From NCBI RefSeq assembly GCF_002999335.1, contig NW_020312093.1, positions 1 through 64,000 on the forward strand: a DNA stretch of 64,000 nucleotides, given 5' to 3'. Origin of the DNA: Cyclospora cayetanensis (taxonomy: Eukaryota > Apicomplexa > Conoidasida > Eucoccidiorida > Eimeriidae). Under the pieces are notes generated by a model that had not been told where the DNA came from, made no database searches, and saw only the letters and a program-made list of their open reading frames with translations. The position numbers were made by a program, and so were the translations under genes. This document shows positions 35,954-46,778 of this stretch, one piece after another (position 1 is the first letter of the stretch; each line of letters begins with the position of its first letter).

Positions 35954-36920
35954 GTGTACAGTACATTAAAAATGCATACCTCTCGCTCTCTAGGATGAAC
36001 CATGCAGTCTAAGATATCGAACAGCATCAAGGCAGCAGCAACGGCGGCGCTAGCGGCACCATGTGCTGCTGCTGCTATAGCGGCTCCTTTGCGGCTGTCC
36101 TCACTCTTAATAACAGGAAATTTCGTGTCAGACGGCAGAGCCGTGGAAGCATGCACGAGACAGAGGCAGGCAGAACCTTCTTCGCAGCCGAAAGCCGCCC
36201 CCGCAATGCACACGTGGCAGAGTGAAAGAGAGAGAAAAAAAAGCAGAGACAGGCAGAGACAGAGACAAACAAACAGAGACATCCCCCCTCTCCCCCCTTT
36301 TCCCACTCTTGTTCCCTGGGAAGCCTGCAGTTTCGACGCCTGAAGATCGCAGCTGCACGGAGGCTGGGGGAGAGGCGAAACTAGCGCTGCAATTTAAGCG
36401 GTTCAACGCACGCAGCTGTGCGTGATGGTGCATTTGCACACGCCCATACGCATGTGGCCGTTATTCGACGAGCCCTTCCCCCTGTGTAGGTACACCCCAC
36501 GCGTTTGAACAGTGCAACACCCGCCAGACTGGGGATGGGCAGTCCATAGCCAAAGGCCAAGCATTAGCAACAAAAGGAAGTTTTGTTCACAGCGTTTCTT
36601 CGTTAAAAGTGCGTCATGCCACGCGCAGTGACTGGCAGGCTGCGGAGCCGACTGGCTAGCCCGCTGCGTGAAAGCCGCCAACTATTCCGTCTTCTGCAAG
36701 GCGGAAAAAAGCTAGCTCCCTTCTAGGGAGCTAGCTGTTTCCAGCCAGCTTTCGCAGTCTAGGAGCACTCCGAGGAGGCGCCTGCCGCTCTCATGCGCGC
36801 GCAAAGAGGCCTCTCTACACGCTGCTTCGGTAGTAGTTATAAGCATAGATATGTACCCGCCTCCCCTCCCCAACACCACCACCGCATGCAACGACGACTC
36901 CTGAGAGCCTCCCTCAGCGT
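35558..36920. other. Convergent intergenic region
   Basis: The gene at 33.3 kb and the MAM33 gene end towards each other here. It contains a (CTG)11-12 tract at about 35919-35953, a C/T-rich stretch near 35580-35630 and a GA-rich stretch near 36220-36270. No coding region is supported. Confidence 0.5.
36710..36736. other. 11-bp perfect hairpin in 3' region of MAM33 gene
   Basis: agctagctccc, a 5-nt loop (ttcta) and gggagctagct form a perfect stem-loop about 185 nt past the MAM33 stop codon. It may be a 3'-UTR structure; function is unknown. Confidence 0.6.
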
Positions 36921-38357
36921 CTAGGCTTTGCTGATGAAGCCTTGCAATTTGTTTAGCCACGCAATGTACTCCCGATTCTCTTTGTCAGCAGCAAAGCGAT
37001 CGATGAAGTCGCAGAGTTCCCCGTCAATGCCTAGAGCGCTTAGCCACGAGTCTAGCCCTTGTTGGAACGAATCATCCAGATCCTCGAAGTAAGGACCAGG
37101 ATACTCAGCAAGAGAATCCTTGCTGCTGGCGTCAGAAAAGTATCGAACCTGCGCCCACAAGGCTCGCATGCAGCGCAACCCACGAGCCTCACAACGCGCC
37201 GCCTCGGCGAGCAGCTCGCTGGTCGAAGGCGTTGCCGATGTAATTGCGCATGCAGCTTGCACGCGCTGGCGTCTCCAACTCGGCCCCTCGACGCGCGAGC
37301 AAACAAACACACACCACCCCTCTTCCCCGCAGCAGCGCATGCGAAGTGCGTTGTGAGGCGGCACCCCTCTCTGCACACAGCGAGCAGCCAGCTCAGAAAG
37401 CGGAAAACGAACCGGCGAAGTCGAATTACCTGACCAATGCAGAACCTTGCAGCCTCGTCTTCATTCGTTGTCGAGCAGTAGAAGAGCAAACCACTGCCCT
37501 GAGGGTTCTGAACCGAGACGGTGAAGTCGGAGGCTTCTGGAATCGTCTCCTCCTCGTCTCCGCCAGAGGGCTGGATGCAGGAGAATTCGACGATTACCTT
37601 GCGCCCTGACAAGCACCACTCACCACTCCGAGCAATTTAAGGCAATCGAATGCAGAGTCGCAGACTGGTCCCAGCCGCAAGAAGTCAGCAGCAGCCTGAC
37701 AAGCGCCTAGCGCCTCAAAGTGGGCGAAGGCGTGTCTTGCGCGTCACGCGTGGTGTCAGTCACGAGCGTCGAGAAGAAATCGGCATGCGTTGCCAAGTGC
37801 CCCCCCCCCCCTCTCTGCCGCTCTGTGTGTAGCGGCGTTGAACGCGTCAAGGCTCGTTTGCATGCGGCCTAGACAGTGCAGCGGGGAAGATTGCATGCCG
37901 ATCTACGCTCTGCAGTGGGAAGAAGAGGGTGCGGGGGAAGAGGGAGGTGGCAGCCGGAGGTGCGAGGCTGCATGCCATGGAGGCGATCGACCCAGCGTAA
38001 CGCACCGTCCACTTCCTTCGTGAGCGTAACGAGCACGTCGTTTTCCTTATCTTCCAACTGCCACTTGTTGCTCTCGAGGAAGCTCTTGAGCTGACTGTCT
38101 GCTTCGTACTGCGACTTTTCGTGGGCAATTTCTTTTTGGATGACGCCCGCCAGAGACTCAGCTGCTGCCGTGCTGCTGCTGAACGCGCGCTGCTGCTGCA
38201 GCATGTGGCGCTGTTGTGAGCAGAAAGCGGCTCCGAGCACAGAAGAAGACGCGTTGCTCCTGAAGGCGCGCAGGTGGAGACGTCCGCTGCTGCTGCCAGC
38301 GAGGCGGGCAGCAGTTCGGATCGCTGCTGCCGCTGCTGCTCCTGCTGCTGCTGCCAT
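36921..38357 (-). CDS. Mitochondrial MAM33/p32 (C1QBP)-family protein
   Basis: MAM33/p32 proteins are acidic, doughnut-shaped trimers of the mitochondrial matrix involved in mitochondrial translation and respiratory function. Model: complement of 38006..38357, 37430..37605 and 36921..37148, in frame, 251 residues (about 266-282 in the family). Residues 1-65 are Ala/Arg/Ser-rich and fit a mitochondrial presequence. The family starts at AGVIQKEIAHEKSQYEAD, then LKSFLESNKWQLEDKENDVL, the usual 'L..E......W.l.d..g...V.L'. Exon 2 continues RKVIVEFSCIQPSGGDEEET. The C-terminal helices read YPGPYFEDLDDSFQQGLDSW and ENREYIAWLNKLQGFIS, matching 'Y.LD..L...L..FL..RGI...F...L......KE...Y..WL..L..F'. The start ATG at 38357 is preferred over the longer frame because it opens the presequence. 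Confidence 0.88.
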
Positions 38358-38974
38358 CTTCGCTTTCGTCTGTATCTGTACCTGCTCGAACCGAGTACTT
38401 GGGCAAAAGACACTAAAAGAATCAAGAAAGCGCAAAACAGAGACCCACAACGCCTTCGAAAGCCGCCGCTGCAGCCGCTACCTCGGCATGTGGGGTGGCA
38501 GCATCCGCAGTCGCCGCCAACTTCCTACGAGCGGCTGCAGCCCTCTTCTTGTCTGTTCTGTGCAGCTGCAGATCGGCGGCGTCAGCACGCAGCGGCAGAG
38601 AACGCCCCTCCTCATCTGCGTGGACACACGAAAAACAATTGCTGTGTCTCTAGGGATCCTCAGAGGCGGCGCGGTGAAGGAGGGCGCGCCGAACGGCACA
38701 AAATCTCAAACCCTACCACGCCCAGAGCCAACGCCTTCTCAAAGCTGCTCGAAGGCTAAAAAACTGGGCACTGGTTGCACACGTTGCCCGCTCCAGCCAT
38801 GTAAACTCGGAAACTCTAAGGCTTAACCCCAGGCAGGGAGGGGTAAACGAGTGCGCGTACTTGCGGGGTTAAGGGGAGGTCTAGAATCCGGGTGTACACA
38901 TGCATGTTTACAAATGTGTATGCATATAATAATATTTACACGCATATATACATATAAAGGGGTTACTTTCTCAG
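38358..38974. other. Divergent intergenic region MAM33 / Ap4A hydrolase
   Basis: The start of the MAM33 gene and the 5' part of the Ap4A hydrolase gene face away from each other. The hydrolase's first exon with its ATG should lie here or slightly upstream but was not identified. TATA-rich sequence at about 38920-38960 precedes the first recognised exon. Confidence 0.4.
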
Positions 38975-40012
38975 GGCTGCGAGGGTGAGAGCCGGTGGGC
39001 TCCTGGTCGCTCGGCTCACTCAATCCCCCCCTGCTACAGGGTCGTCTACGTCTTTCCCGACTGCGCCAGTAACAGCAGAGCGCCAGAGGGCGGAATTTCT
39101 GCTCCTCAAAGCGTCTTATTCCCCGTTTCATTGGTCACCTCCAAAGGGCAAGTCACGCCAAGCAACCCAAACAAAAGGGCCATGTAGTGAGGGGAGCTCT
39201 GCCAGTGATATGGCCTAGCTGAAGGGGAGTGGGGATGTGGTGTGCTCCTCCATCAAGCAGCTTTTTTCGTGGAAGGTGCTCAGGCCATGTGGACGAGGGA
39301 GAGGACTTCTTGGCTGCTGCCGTTCGAGAGACGCAAGAGGAGGCGGGCATCTCCCCCAGCGATCTTCGCCTCATCGAATCCTTCAACAAGGTGAGCGCTT
39401 GAGCAAAGCCCTCCCTCCCCTCCCGATTCGAGGGGAGCGCTGACAGCCGCCCGCTGACAACCCCCGAGTTGCAGCTATCCTCTAGATTCCTAGAAGCCTT
39501 CAAAATGCATACGTCTTACGGGAGCGGCACTTTTTGCGAAGCTGGAACTTCTAAAGGGAACGGGGGCAGGTAGCTGAAGTTAGATACGTCGCCCAGATAA
39601 CAAGCTTTGAGCTACCTATATTTTACTAGTAAGAGTTGCGCAGGACCTCTTTTACGAGGCACGAGGAAAGCCAAAACAGAGTCGCTACTTCCTTGCGGTT
39701 CTGAAAAATCCGCAAACCCCCGTGATGCTCTCGGATGAACATTCGCACTTCCAGTAAATCACGAACACACCCCAAAAGCTCAGGCAGTGTTGGCATGAAG
39801 CACCAGGAGTGCTCCTTAAACGCCATCTTCCGTTCAGCGCAGCAGCCTCGACACCCCGCCTCCAGAGTTTCTAACACACGTCGTGCTGCTGCGCCTGCAG
39901 ATGGGCTGCGTGCGAGGAGGCAGCGGCCTTGTGCGGCTTCGAAGATATGGGGAGGCTGCTGAAGGAAGCAGACGCTTACCTCCAACAACAGATCATAAGC
40001 CCCACGACCTAG
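38975..40012 (+). CDS. Bis(5'-nucleosyl)-tetraphosphatase (Ap4A hydrolase, Nudix; NUDT2-like)
   Basis: Asymmetrical Ap4A hydrolase cleaves diadenosine tetraphosphate to ATP and AMP. Exons: 38975..39147 (5' end open), 39284..39390, 39644..39753, 39901..40012, with matching phases. The first exon holds RAGGLLVARL then EFLLLKASYSPFHWSPPKG. The second opens with the Nudix box GHVDEGEDFLAAAV-RETQEEAGI, fitting Gx5Ex7REUxEExGU with all catalytic Glu residues. The third reads LFYEARGKPKQSRYFLAVLK then MLSDEHSHFQ, as in human NUDT2 'LNY..WNKPK.V.YWLAEVK...RLSHEH'. The fourth ends QWAACEEAAALCGFEDMGRL followed by LKEADAYL. An insertion of ~16 residues (SPPATGSSTS...) sits before the 'FLLLKAS' strand. 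The first intron starts GCAAGT instead of GT; the only in-frame join that restores PPKGHVDEGE uses it. The true ATG is in an upstream exon I could not fix. Confidence 0.88.
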
Positions 40013-40384
40013 CCTCTATGCTAGCCAAGCAGCGAATAATCTAATCTCTCGAGGCTCTAAGGCCTGCGCAAACCCCCACAAAGGGGTTCAAACGCACGAC
40101 ACCCCAACCTAGATTTTTTGGCTGCGTTGAAGTAAGCCCACTGCCCCCGCGAAGAGGCAGTTCTTGCCGTTCAGAGTTCAGGTTCTAATAAGCGGATCCG
40201 AAGGGAGCAGCGCAACCCTGAGGAGGCTCCAGCGAATTAGCAGGCTCGTTAGATAATGGCAACTCCACCTGCAGCGGCAGACGTCGCAGACACAGGAACT
40301 GCAGGAACAACTCAAGGCCACTACAGGAGCAACTGCAGCCTGAGGCTTCTTCGCGTGACAGCTGCAGCACCCAGCTAGGGTTTC

Positions 40385-41715
40385 TCACAGGAAGAAAACG
40401 ATGGGCACTATGATTTTCTGAAGGAACTCTCCGAAAGCGTCGATCCCATTCGGGAGCCTGTGCCGTCTCTGCCCCTTAGGAACTTCAAGAGACAGCTCAA
40501 CTGTAAATCCTTCCACCGCTGTTTCTGCTGCTGCTGCCGGGCCCGCAAAGGGCTGCTCGACCCATTCCGACGATGTAAGTTGCATGTACACCGGAGAAGT
40601 CGCTGCAGCACAAGCGCCGCCGCAGCGCACCGCGATTTCTTCCAATCAGGCCGTGAGGGTATTTTAGGGCCTTGAGTTTTTCGCTAATCACCTGTCTCCG
40701 TGGCGATTGCTTTGGGGGCTTGGGAATGCGCTGTGGCGGCTTCGTTTGACTCCCTGCATTTCACCAGACCTCGGCTCCCAATAAGCACCCTATGACACCA
40801 GGAAACAAGTGCTACGGCAGCATTAAAGTGTTTGGGGGTGCGGAGGTGCACTTTTGCGCCTTGGGGATAGATCATGTGAGATTCGGGGTGATGTTATCAC
40901 GTGTTCAGTGCAATATCTCCAAAAAGCCTCAGTTTAGACGAGGCCCTAAGACCCTGAGAGGGCCAGAGGGAGGATACATGGAGCTTGGGAAACCCTTCAA
41001 ATGGGGTCTGAAACGCGAATAGCACATTGCACTTGTCCAGCCGGCCCGATCTAAAGTCGTTTCGCCGCAAAGTCGAATCTTAGACCTTACAGTTTTGCGT
41101 GGATTCGCTCTTTCAAGGGCCAGCAGCCATAGCACCCTGGAACGGAGTAGCAGCAAGTATCCTTACGGTCCCTATAGTACCATCAACGCGGAGCGAGAGC
41201 TCAGCAGCTACAATGGGGGGCAAGGTGGTGGCCGCTTCGTGCATGGGTTTGAGATGTATGTACACCCGAAAAATGTTGCCTGCCAGTGTCTCCTCCGTCA
41301 CCTGCAGCAGAAGCCAGAAAGCCTTACGGTATAAGTCTCGCTCTCCGGGCATCTGGATGTCTACAAACTGCGATTTAAAGTACTTCGTATGGCAACTGGG
41401 GCGGATCCATTGTTCTGCACAGGGTCTTAAACGCTAATATGGGAGATTTACGTTGGCCTCCAGTTCCCAGTCTGCAGCCGCGAAAGCCTCAGTCCTCCCT
41501 GTTCCACTAAGACTGATCTGCTTCACCCCCTCGCCTGGGGTGCCCACAAATCCACAGGGGCCCGCAGGGCCCCCGTAGGGCCCCCGAGCGCAGTATGGAC
41601 CTCCTCCGAGAGAGAAATATGCTAGAGTGACTGTTTTCAGGGAGAGGTCTCCGGCGACAGGCACGCTAGAAGGGGCGCTAAACCACCAGCCTACACCCGC
41701 GGAAAAGATACACAA
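40385..41715 (-). CDS. Unknown multi-exon protein (minus strand)
   Basis: Exon-like minus-strand segments suggest a gene, but I cannot name it or fix its ends. In 5'-3' order: about 41447-41700 contains DLSLKTVTLAYFSLGG, then VKQISLSGTGRTEAFAAADW and ELEAN, followed by a GTAAAT donor. About 41270-41385 opens after ttaaatcgcag with FVDIQMPGERDLYRKAFWLL then LQVTEETLAGNIFR, followed by GTGTAC. About 41110-41200 holds AAELSLRVDGTIGTVRILAA. About 40385-40570 holds SEWVEQPFAGPAAAAETAVE then GFTVELSLEVPKGQ and a hydrophobic C-terminus. Alternating polar/hydrophobic strands suggest a beta-rich protein. Codon texture differs from the CAG-rich neighbours. Coding is likely; exon borders are approximate. 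Confidence 0.4.
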
Positions 41716-42913
41716 AGAGCTGCCTAGGGTTAAGGCTTAAGGGCTTTTTCCGCGCTGCCCGCAGAGAGCACGGAAGGAACAGCCTGCCCCGTAGTTCGCG
41801 AATACGCAAGCAAGTGACTCTCTCTCCCCAGGGAACTAGCTTGCTACCGCTCTCGCGTGTTGGCTTGCTAGACAGCTAGGCAGTCGGTGTGGGACCGATT
41901 GATGCGTATGGCCCCGGAGGGCTGTATGGGTGGCTCCCTGGAGTAGTGGCAAGCAAGCTGCCAACTCGTTGGCGCACCATCCTTGTGGAATGCAAAGTAT
42001 ATGGGGACAAAGAGACACACGAGGCGCAGGGCCATGCAAAGAATCCATGGACGCGAGAAACGGCGTGTGGCGAACCGCCGACAGACGGAAGAGCGGTGGA
42101 CTATGCTGCATCCGTATAGCATCTTCGGGACGGAAAAGGGTTGAAGAGCGAGGTGCAGGCAAAGCTACACAACACACACCATTGGAAACCAGCGTTCCTG
42201 CAGTTCAGTAGCATTTAGCGTTAGCCTTAGGCTTTGGGACTAAAGCTTTCGCCATGCGCGTTGATTAGTACTGCTCGTTAGGTGCATCGCAAGCGCGCGA
42301 GGGGAGCAACAGCATGCATAACCGGACACCCCGAGTCTTAGACGTCGGTCTGCACACAACAAAAAGCCTGGATCACGGAAAGGAACACTAAAAGGAGAGA
42401 AGGCAGCAGCAGGTTGGAGTTATGGATTTCTCACGGCGCGGCCGACTCGGCTGACAGCTGCCAGACAGACCTGCATGAGAGCAGGGCTTCCTGCGTCTTC
42501 CTACTGAAAAGCGCGCAAAAACTCTTTAAAACTGATATATTTCTGCCAAAATTCAAGATCTACGGCCTTTTATAGGGGGTTTGGGGATAGGGATCTGAAA
42601 TCGCTCATGCCATGGCATGCAAGTCCCTTCGGCGTCGATAGGAGAAGGCCCCTCTGCAGCGGCATCTCTCCGAAGCTCGCACGAAACAGGCGAAGCTCAA
42701 CGGCCCCTACGTCAGTCTTAGCTCCTTCGATACTCACGATCTGTTAGTGCGTGGTATTCGGCTGGACTCGTTTTCTCACCCCTCCGACGCCCACCACGCA
42801 AGACGAAGGTCGAGTACAACAACGCCTGCGCATACAGTCGATATCAGGGAGTTCCCCCCCTCCGCTGTCAGCCCTTCACGGCCTCCACTGTTTCTAGCAG
42901 CCGCAGCAGGGGT
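41716..42913. other. Interval without a supported gene
   Basis: Only short, overlapping frames without recognisable domains occur on either strand. The last part should contain the promoter of the sufS gene. Confidence 0.4.
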
Positions 42914-42963
42914 TTCGGGGAAGCAGCAGTAGCGACAGTTGTCGCTACTGCTGCTTCCCCGAA
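42914..42963. promoter_or_regulatory. Perfect 23-bp hairpin 5' of sufS
   Basis: The left arm 42914-42936 (ttcggggaagcagcag-tagcgac) and the right arm 42941-42963 are exact reverse complements around a 4-nt loop (agtt). The hairpin ends 56 nt before the sufS ATG at 43020, so it would lie in the 5' leader or promoter. That it is regulatory is inference. Confidence 0.6.
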
Positions 42964-43019
42964 GCCAAGAGAAGAGATTCCATATCAGCGGCTGTGGCTG
43001 TTTGGGGTGGGCCACAAAG

Positions 43020-46000
43020 ATGGCTTGTTGCTCGCTTTTGCTGGTGTTGGTGTTGCCGCTGCTAGCACTGGCAAAGCGCAGCCTAGGGGACGTGCTTTGG
43101 CCTTCTTCCCGCCTGTTGCCACTGCCAAGACAGCAACACCACCCCCAAGTGACCGCAAGTCTGCCTCTTCCTTGCTCCTCCAGTCGCAGGAGGGAGATAT
43201 GCCAAGGCTTTCTCTGCCCGCCCTGTTCTCTGCCCTCTCTGCTGCATCGGCGGGGAGCACTGCAGGCTGCAAGAGCTGCAGCTGCCTCGGCAGATTCACC
43301 ACAAACGGCAGGCGCAGGTGCCTCCGAGGCTTTGCCTGAACCCCCTTCTGCGACGGAAGAGTCTGCGGCACCGCCTCAGCGAGCAGCCGAGGCTGCATCG
43401 AGATGCTCTAGAGCGTCAGCAGCAGCGTCAGCAGCTGTCGCAGAAGGGCTGGAATTGGGTCGGTGTATGCGGCCCTTGTTTCCTCTGTTGGCTGCAAATA
43501 CGCGCATAATTCCTTTTGACAATGCAGCAACCACCCACAAACCGCAGATCGTCATTCAAGTGAGCGGTGCACCGAAAGCGAGTTATTTCTTGGAAGCGCT
43601 CATGTAGCAGGGTGGACTTCCCTTGTACCTGCGCATGCTACCACGAAGAAAGGTTCTGCGGGCAGCGCTGCTACTTTCATGACGCCGCGGCTTCTGTTAG
43701 GACATAAAGACTTTTTCGAATCGCAGTGTTGCTTTTGGTGATGACGGGATGACGATCGACACTTGTGTGGCGCTTCGCGTGCGACGCCTGCTGCAGACGG
43801 AATCTCGGGTGTACAGACAACTCAATGCGAATATCCACCGGGGGTCGTATCGCCTGGCGACTGCTGCTACCGAGGCCGTGGAAGTACAGTACACCTTTCA
43901 GAATCTGAGAAGCCTCGAGTGTTCTATGCACCCCGAGGTGTAAAAAAATCGCTCTGCCTGTGTCATCATGGGGCCTGGCGCAAGCGTTTGGCTGTGCGTT
44001 GTAGGACGTGCGAGAGAAGTTGGCGCGCTACGTCGGAGGCGATGCTGAAGAAATCATCTTCACGTCGGGAGCCACTGCCGGGATCAATCTGGTGGCTCGT
44101 GCCTGGGGGTGCGTCGCACGCGTGGGCCCCTATGGGCTCTAAGATAGCGGGGAGTGTGTCTGAAGGGGAAGAGGGGGAGACGAGGGGAGGTAGGGTAGGC
44201 CTAAGAGAACCCTCTCTCTGTGTAGCAAGCGAGCGACCTATGCATGCAAGCCTTGCAAGTCTCAGGGAGGGTGCTCGCAACCTCTCTCTGTGTAGCAAGC
44301 GAGTGACCTATGCATGCAAGCCTTGCAAGCCTCAGGGAGGGTGCTCGCAGCCTGAGGGTGTTACTTGCAGAGACGCCTTCCTGGAGGAGGGCGCCGAAGT
44401 GTTGGTGTCCGTTGCTGAACACCACGCAAACCTTGTTCCTTGGCAACAGCTGGCGCAGAGGAAGAAGGCGCACATGAAATACATCCCCGTGAGAACGCAG
44501 CTCCTGTAGCCTTCTCCCGAAGGCCATGCGTCTCGGGCCGTGTCGAGAACGCGTCGGTTCTGGAGTGCTGGCGATCTGTGCAGCTGGAGAGGCACACCGG
44601 AATTCTGGATGTGAAGCGCGCGGTGTCTCTCCTCTCTCCGCGCTCGCAAGTGCTGGCTGTAGCCTGCGTGTCCAACGTTCTAGGCTCTTTTGTGCGGAGG
44701 CAGCAGCTGCAGCAGCTGATGCGCGCGGCTAAGAAGGCGCATCCGCGGCTGATCACCCTCGTAGATGCAACGCAGGCGCTTGCTCATGCGCTGGTGTGAC
44801 TTGAGCGCTCTTGACTCCTTGCAGCACCTGACATCCCCCGCTTTCGTGCTGTCCTCGCCCCCTACCTTCCACCCCTCTTTGAAGAGCTAGACCTTCTCGG
44901 TTTGGCGGCTTTTGATGCCTCTGCAAGCTGCGCTTCCGACACCTCCCCCCTGCTCGCTTCCGTGTCGCACTTATTGGCTTCCTCTGCGGGTGCTGTGAAG
45001 TGCTGTCGCAGCTCGATGCACGTTCCCTGGGGGCTGACTTTTTGGTTGGCAGCGGCCACAAGATGTATGGCGGGAGCGGCGTGGGCTTCCTGTGGGGCCG
45101 GAAGGAGATCCTCCAGCAAATGCCTCCCGACAGCTACGGTGGAGAAATGATTGAGGTGCTTGCCGTGTCTCTTTTCCGTAGCCGTTGCTGGCCTGCGCTG
45201 ATGCGAGAAAAACCTCGTACCCGTGTGTGCAGCGCGCGCTGCTGCTTTTCGCGAGCTGCTGTTCCTCTGCCGCGTTGCACACGCGCCTTGTAGCCGGCTC
45301 TGCGCTGTGGCGGCACTGTGCTGCAGCGTGTGAGCTTGAGCGGCAGCAGTTTTGCTGCTGCGCCTTGGAGATATGAGGCGGGGACCCTGCCCATCGCGCA
45401 AATCGTCGGCCTAGGAGCTGCTCTCGACTTCCTCCAAGACGTGGGATTCCAAAATGTGCGCTGTTTGCATGCAAGTGTGTGTAAAGGGCTTGGCAGCGCG
45501 AAAGGGGGGAGGGGTGTCAGGGTTAAGGGAGCTTTTTCGACCCGCACAGCCTCCAAAAGACGGCGAGCCGACGTTTTGGGATTTGCGTGTAGATAGCAGC
45601 CGCGGACAAAAAGCTCTCCAAGACGCTGATGGAGGCCGTTCGATCTCTTCCGCGCGCTCGCATCCTCTCTGTCGACCCCTGGCGCCAAGAGCAGCACGTG
45701 CAGGGGGTAGAGAGTGCAGCAGCAGTGGGAGGGGAATTTCCGGCGGTTCCTCTATGTAGCTTCGTTATTGAGGGACTATCGCCTTTCGATGTGGCCCTCT
45801 GCATTGACCAGTGGTATCACGTGCACGTGCGAGCAGGTATTGCTACTGCTACTGTTCTGCTAATTTTCTGCGCCTCCGCCCCACACGCTGCACTTCCGCG
45901 GGGTCTCTCTTCACACAGCGCTGTCTGCCTGGAGTTGCGCCTGCTGCTGCTGAGTCTCCTTCCTTCGACGCTGGCAGTGGCTAGTTCGCGGAGATAAAGC

Positions 46001-46451
46001 CCTTGCGCTTGCTTGCTCTCCGCTAGCCGCACGTATTGATAGCCTTGGCGCGAACTGGAGCGCTTCCAGTTGTGCGCGCGGTTGATGCAGGCCACCACTG
46101 CGCACAGCCGCTGCACGAAGAAATCCTTGGCGCCTCCACGGGCTCACTCCGTGCCTCGCTTGCCGTATACAACACGCAAGAGGACGTGCACAGGTGCAGC
46201 AGCGCTGCATATTCCTCCCCCCAGCGCAGCGGCAGCAGCTCCACGAACACTTACCCTGCTGCACGCTACGCGCTGGAGGAGGTCCATGATGCCTTCCTCA
46301 AGGGAGTCTGCGCTTTCTCTGCAGGTTCCATTCGGCAATGCTCAAGACCATTAAACGCCTGGATGCCGTCAGGATAAGTCCTTCCAGCAAGCGCGTATCA
46401 CAAGCAGCAGCAGCCGCAACAGCCGCAAAGGAAAATGCTGCTCATGCATAG
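43020..46451 (+). CDS. sufS: Cysteine desulfurase SufS, apicoplast-targeted
   Basis: SufS is a PLP enzyme that releases sulfur from cysteine for Fe-S cluster assembly; in apicomplexans the SUF pathway works in the apicoplast. Ten exons, in phase: 43020..43559, 43797..43883, 44005..44108, 44371..44488, 44584..44793, 45012..45155, 45327..45455, 45593..45836, 46091..46193, 46325..46451; 601 residues. The leader begins with a hydrophobic signal (MACCSLLLVLVLPLLALA) and ~140 Ser/Arg/Ala-rich residues, a bipartite apicoplast presequence. The enzyme begins PFDNAATTHKPQ, followed by RQLNANIHRGSYRLATAATE, EEIIFTSGATAGINLVA, VSVAEHHANLVPWQQLA, VSNVLGS, GSGHKMYGGSGVGFLWGR (PLP lysine), APWRYEAGTLPIAQIVGLGA and VRAGHHCAQPLHEEILG (catalytic Cys, group II type). 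The C-terminus ends in an Ala-rich tail beyond the normal SufS end. Two to three hundred bases of 5' leader include a perfect hairpin. Confidence 0.93.
44211..44350. repeat. 70-bp tandem duplication in sufS intron 3
   Basis: cctctctctgtgtagcaagc begins at 44211 and again at 44281, and the following 50 bases match with few changes. It lies just before the acceptor at 44370. Confidence 0.95.
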
Positions 46452-46778
46452 TCTCACTCTGGCGCCCTTTTCCATGTTGAAGATGAGGTGCCTAGTTGCG
46501 ACCTCGAGTTTGGAGCAGTCTGGCAGTGAAGGACTCTAAGCGCCCTCGTCTTGCGCCTTTGTCGGCGCTCTGTATTTAATTTACTCTAAGAAACTTGAGC
46601 CTCTAGAGAAGTCTTTTCGGTATGCCCTGCGTGTCTCGCAGAAGCGGCTCTTGGGCGTGGCAGTACTTGCTGCTACTGCTGCCGCTACATAAGCTGCAGG
46701 TGCCGCAGCGCAAGGCACTGTCAGCAGCGAGTGTATAGGAAGCAAACACCGAACTCTAAGACTCGGATTTAGGTCCGG

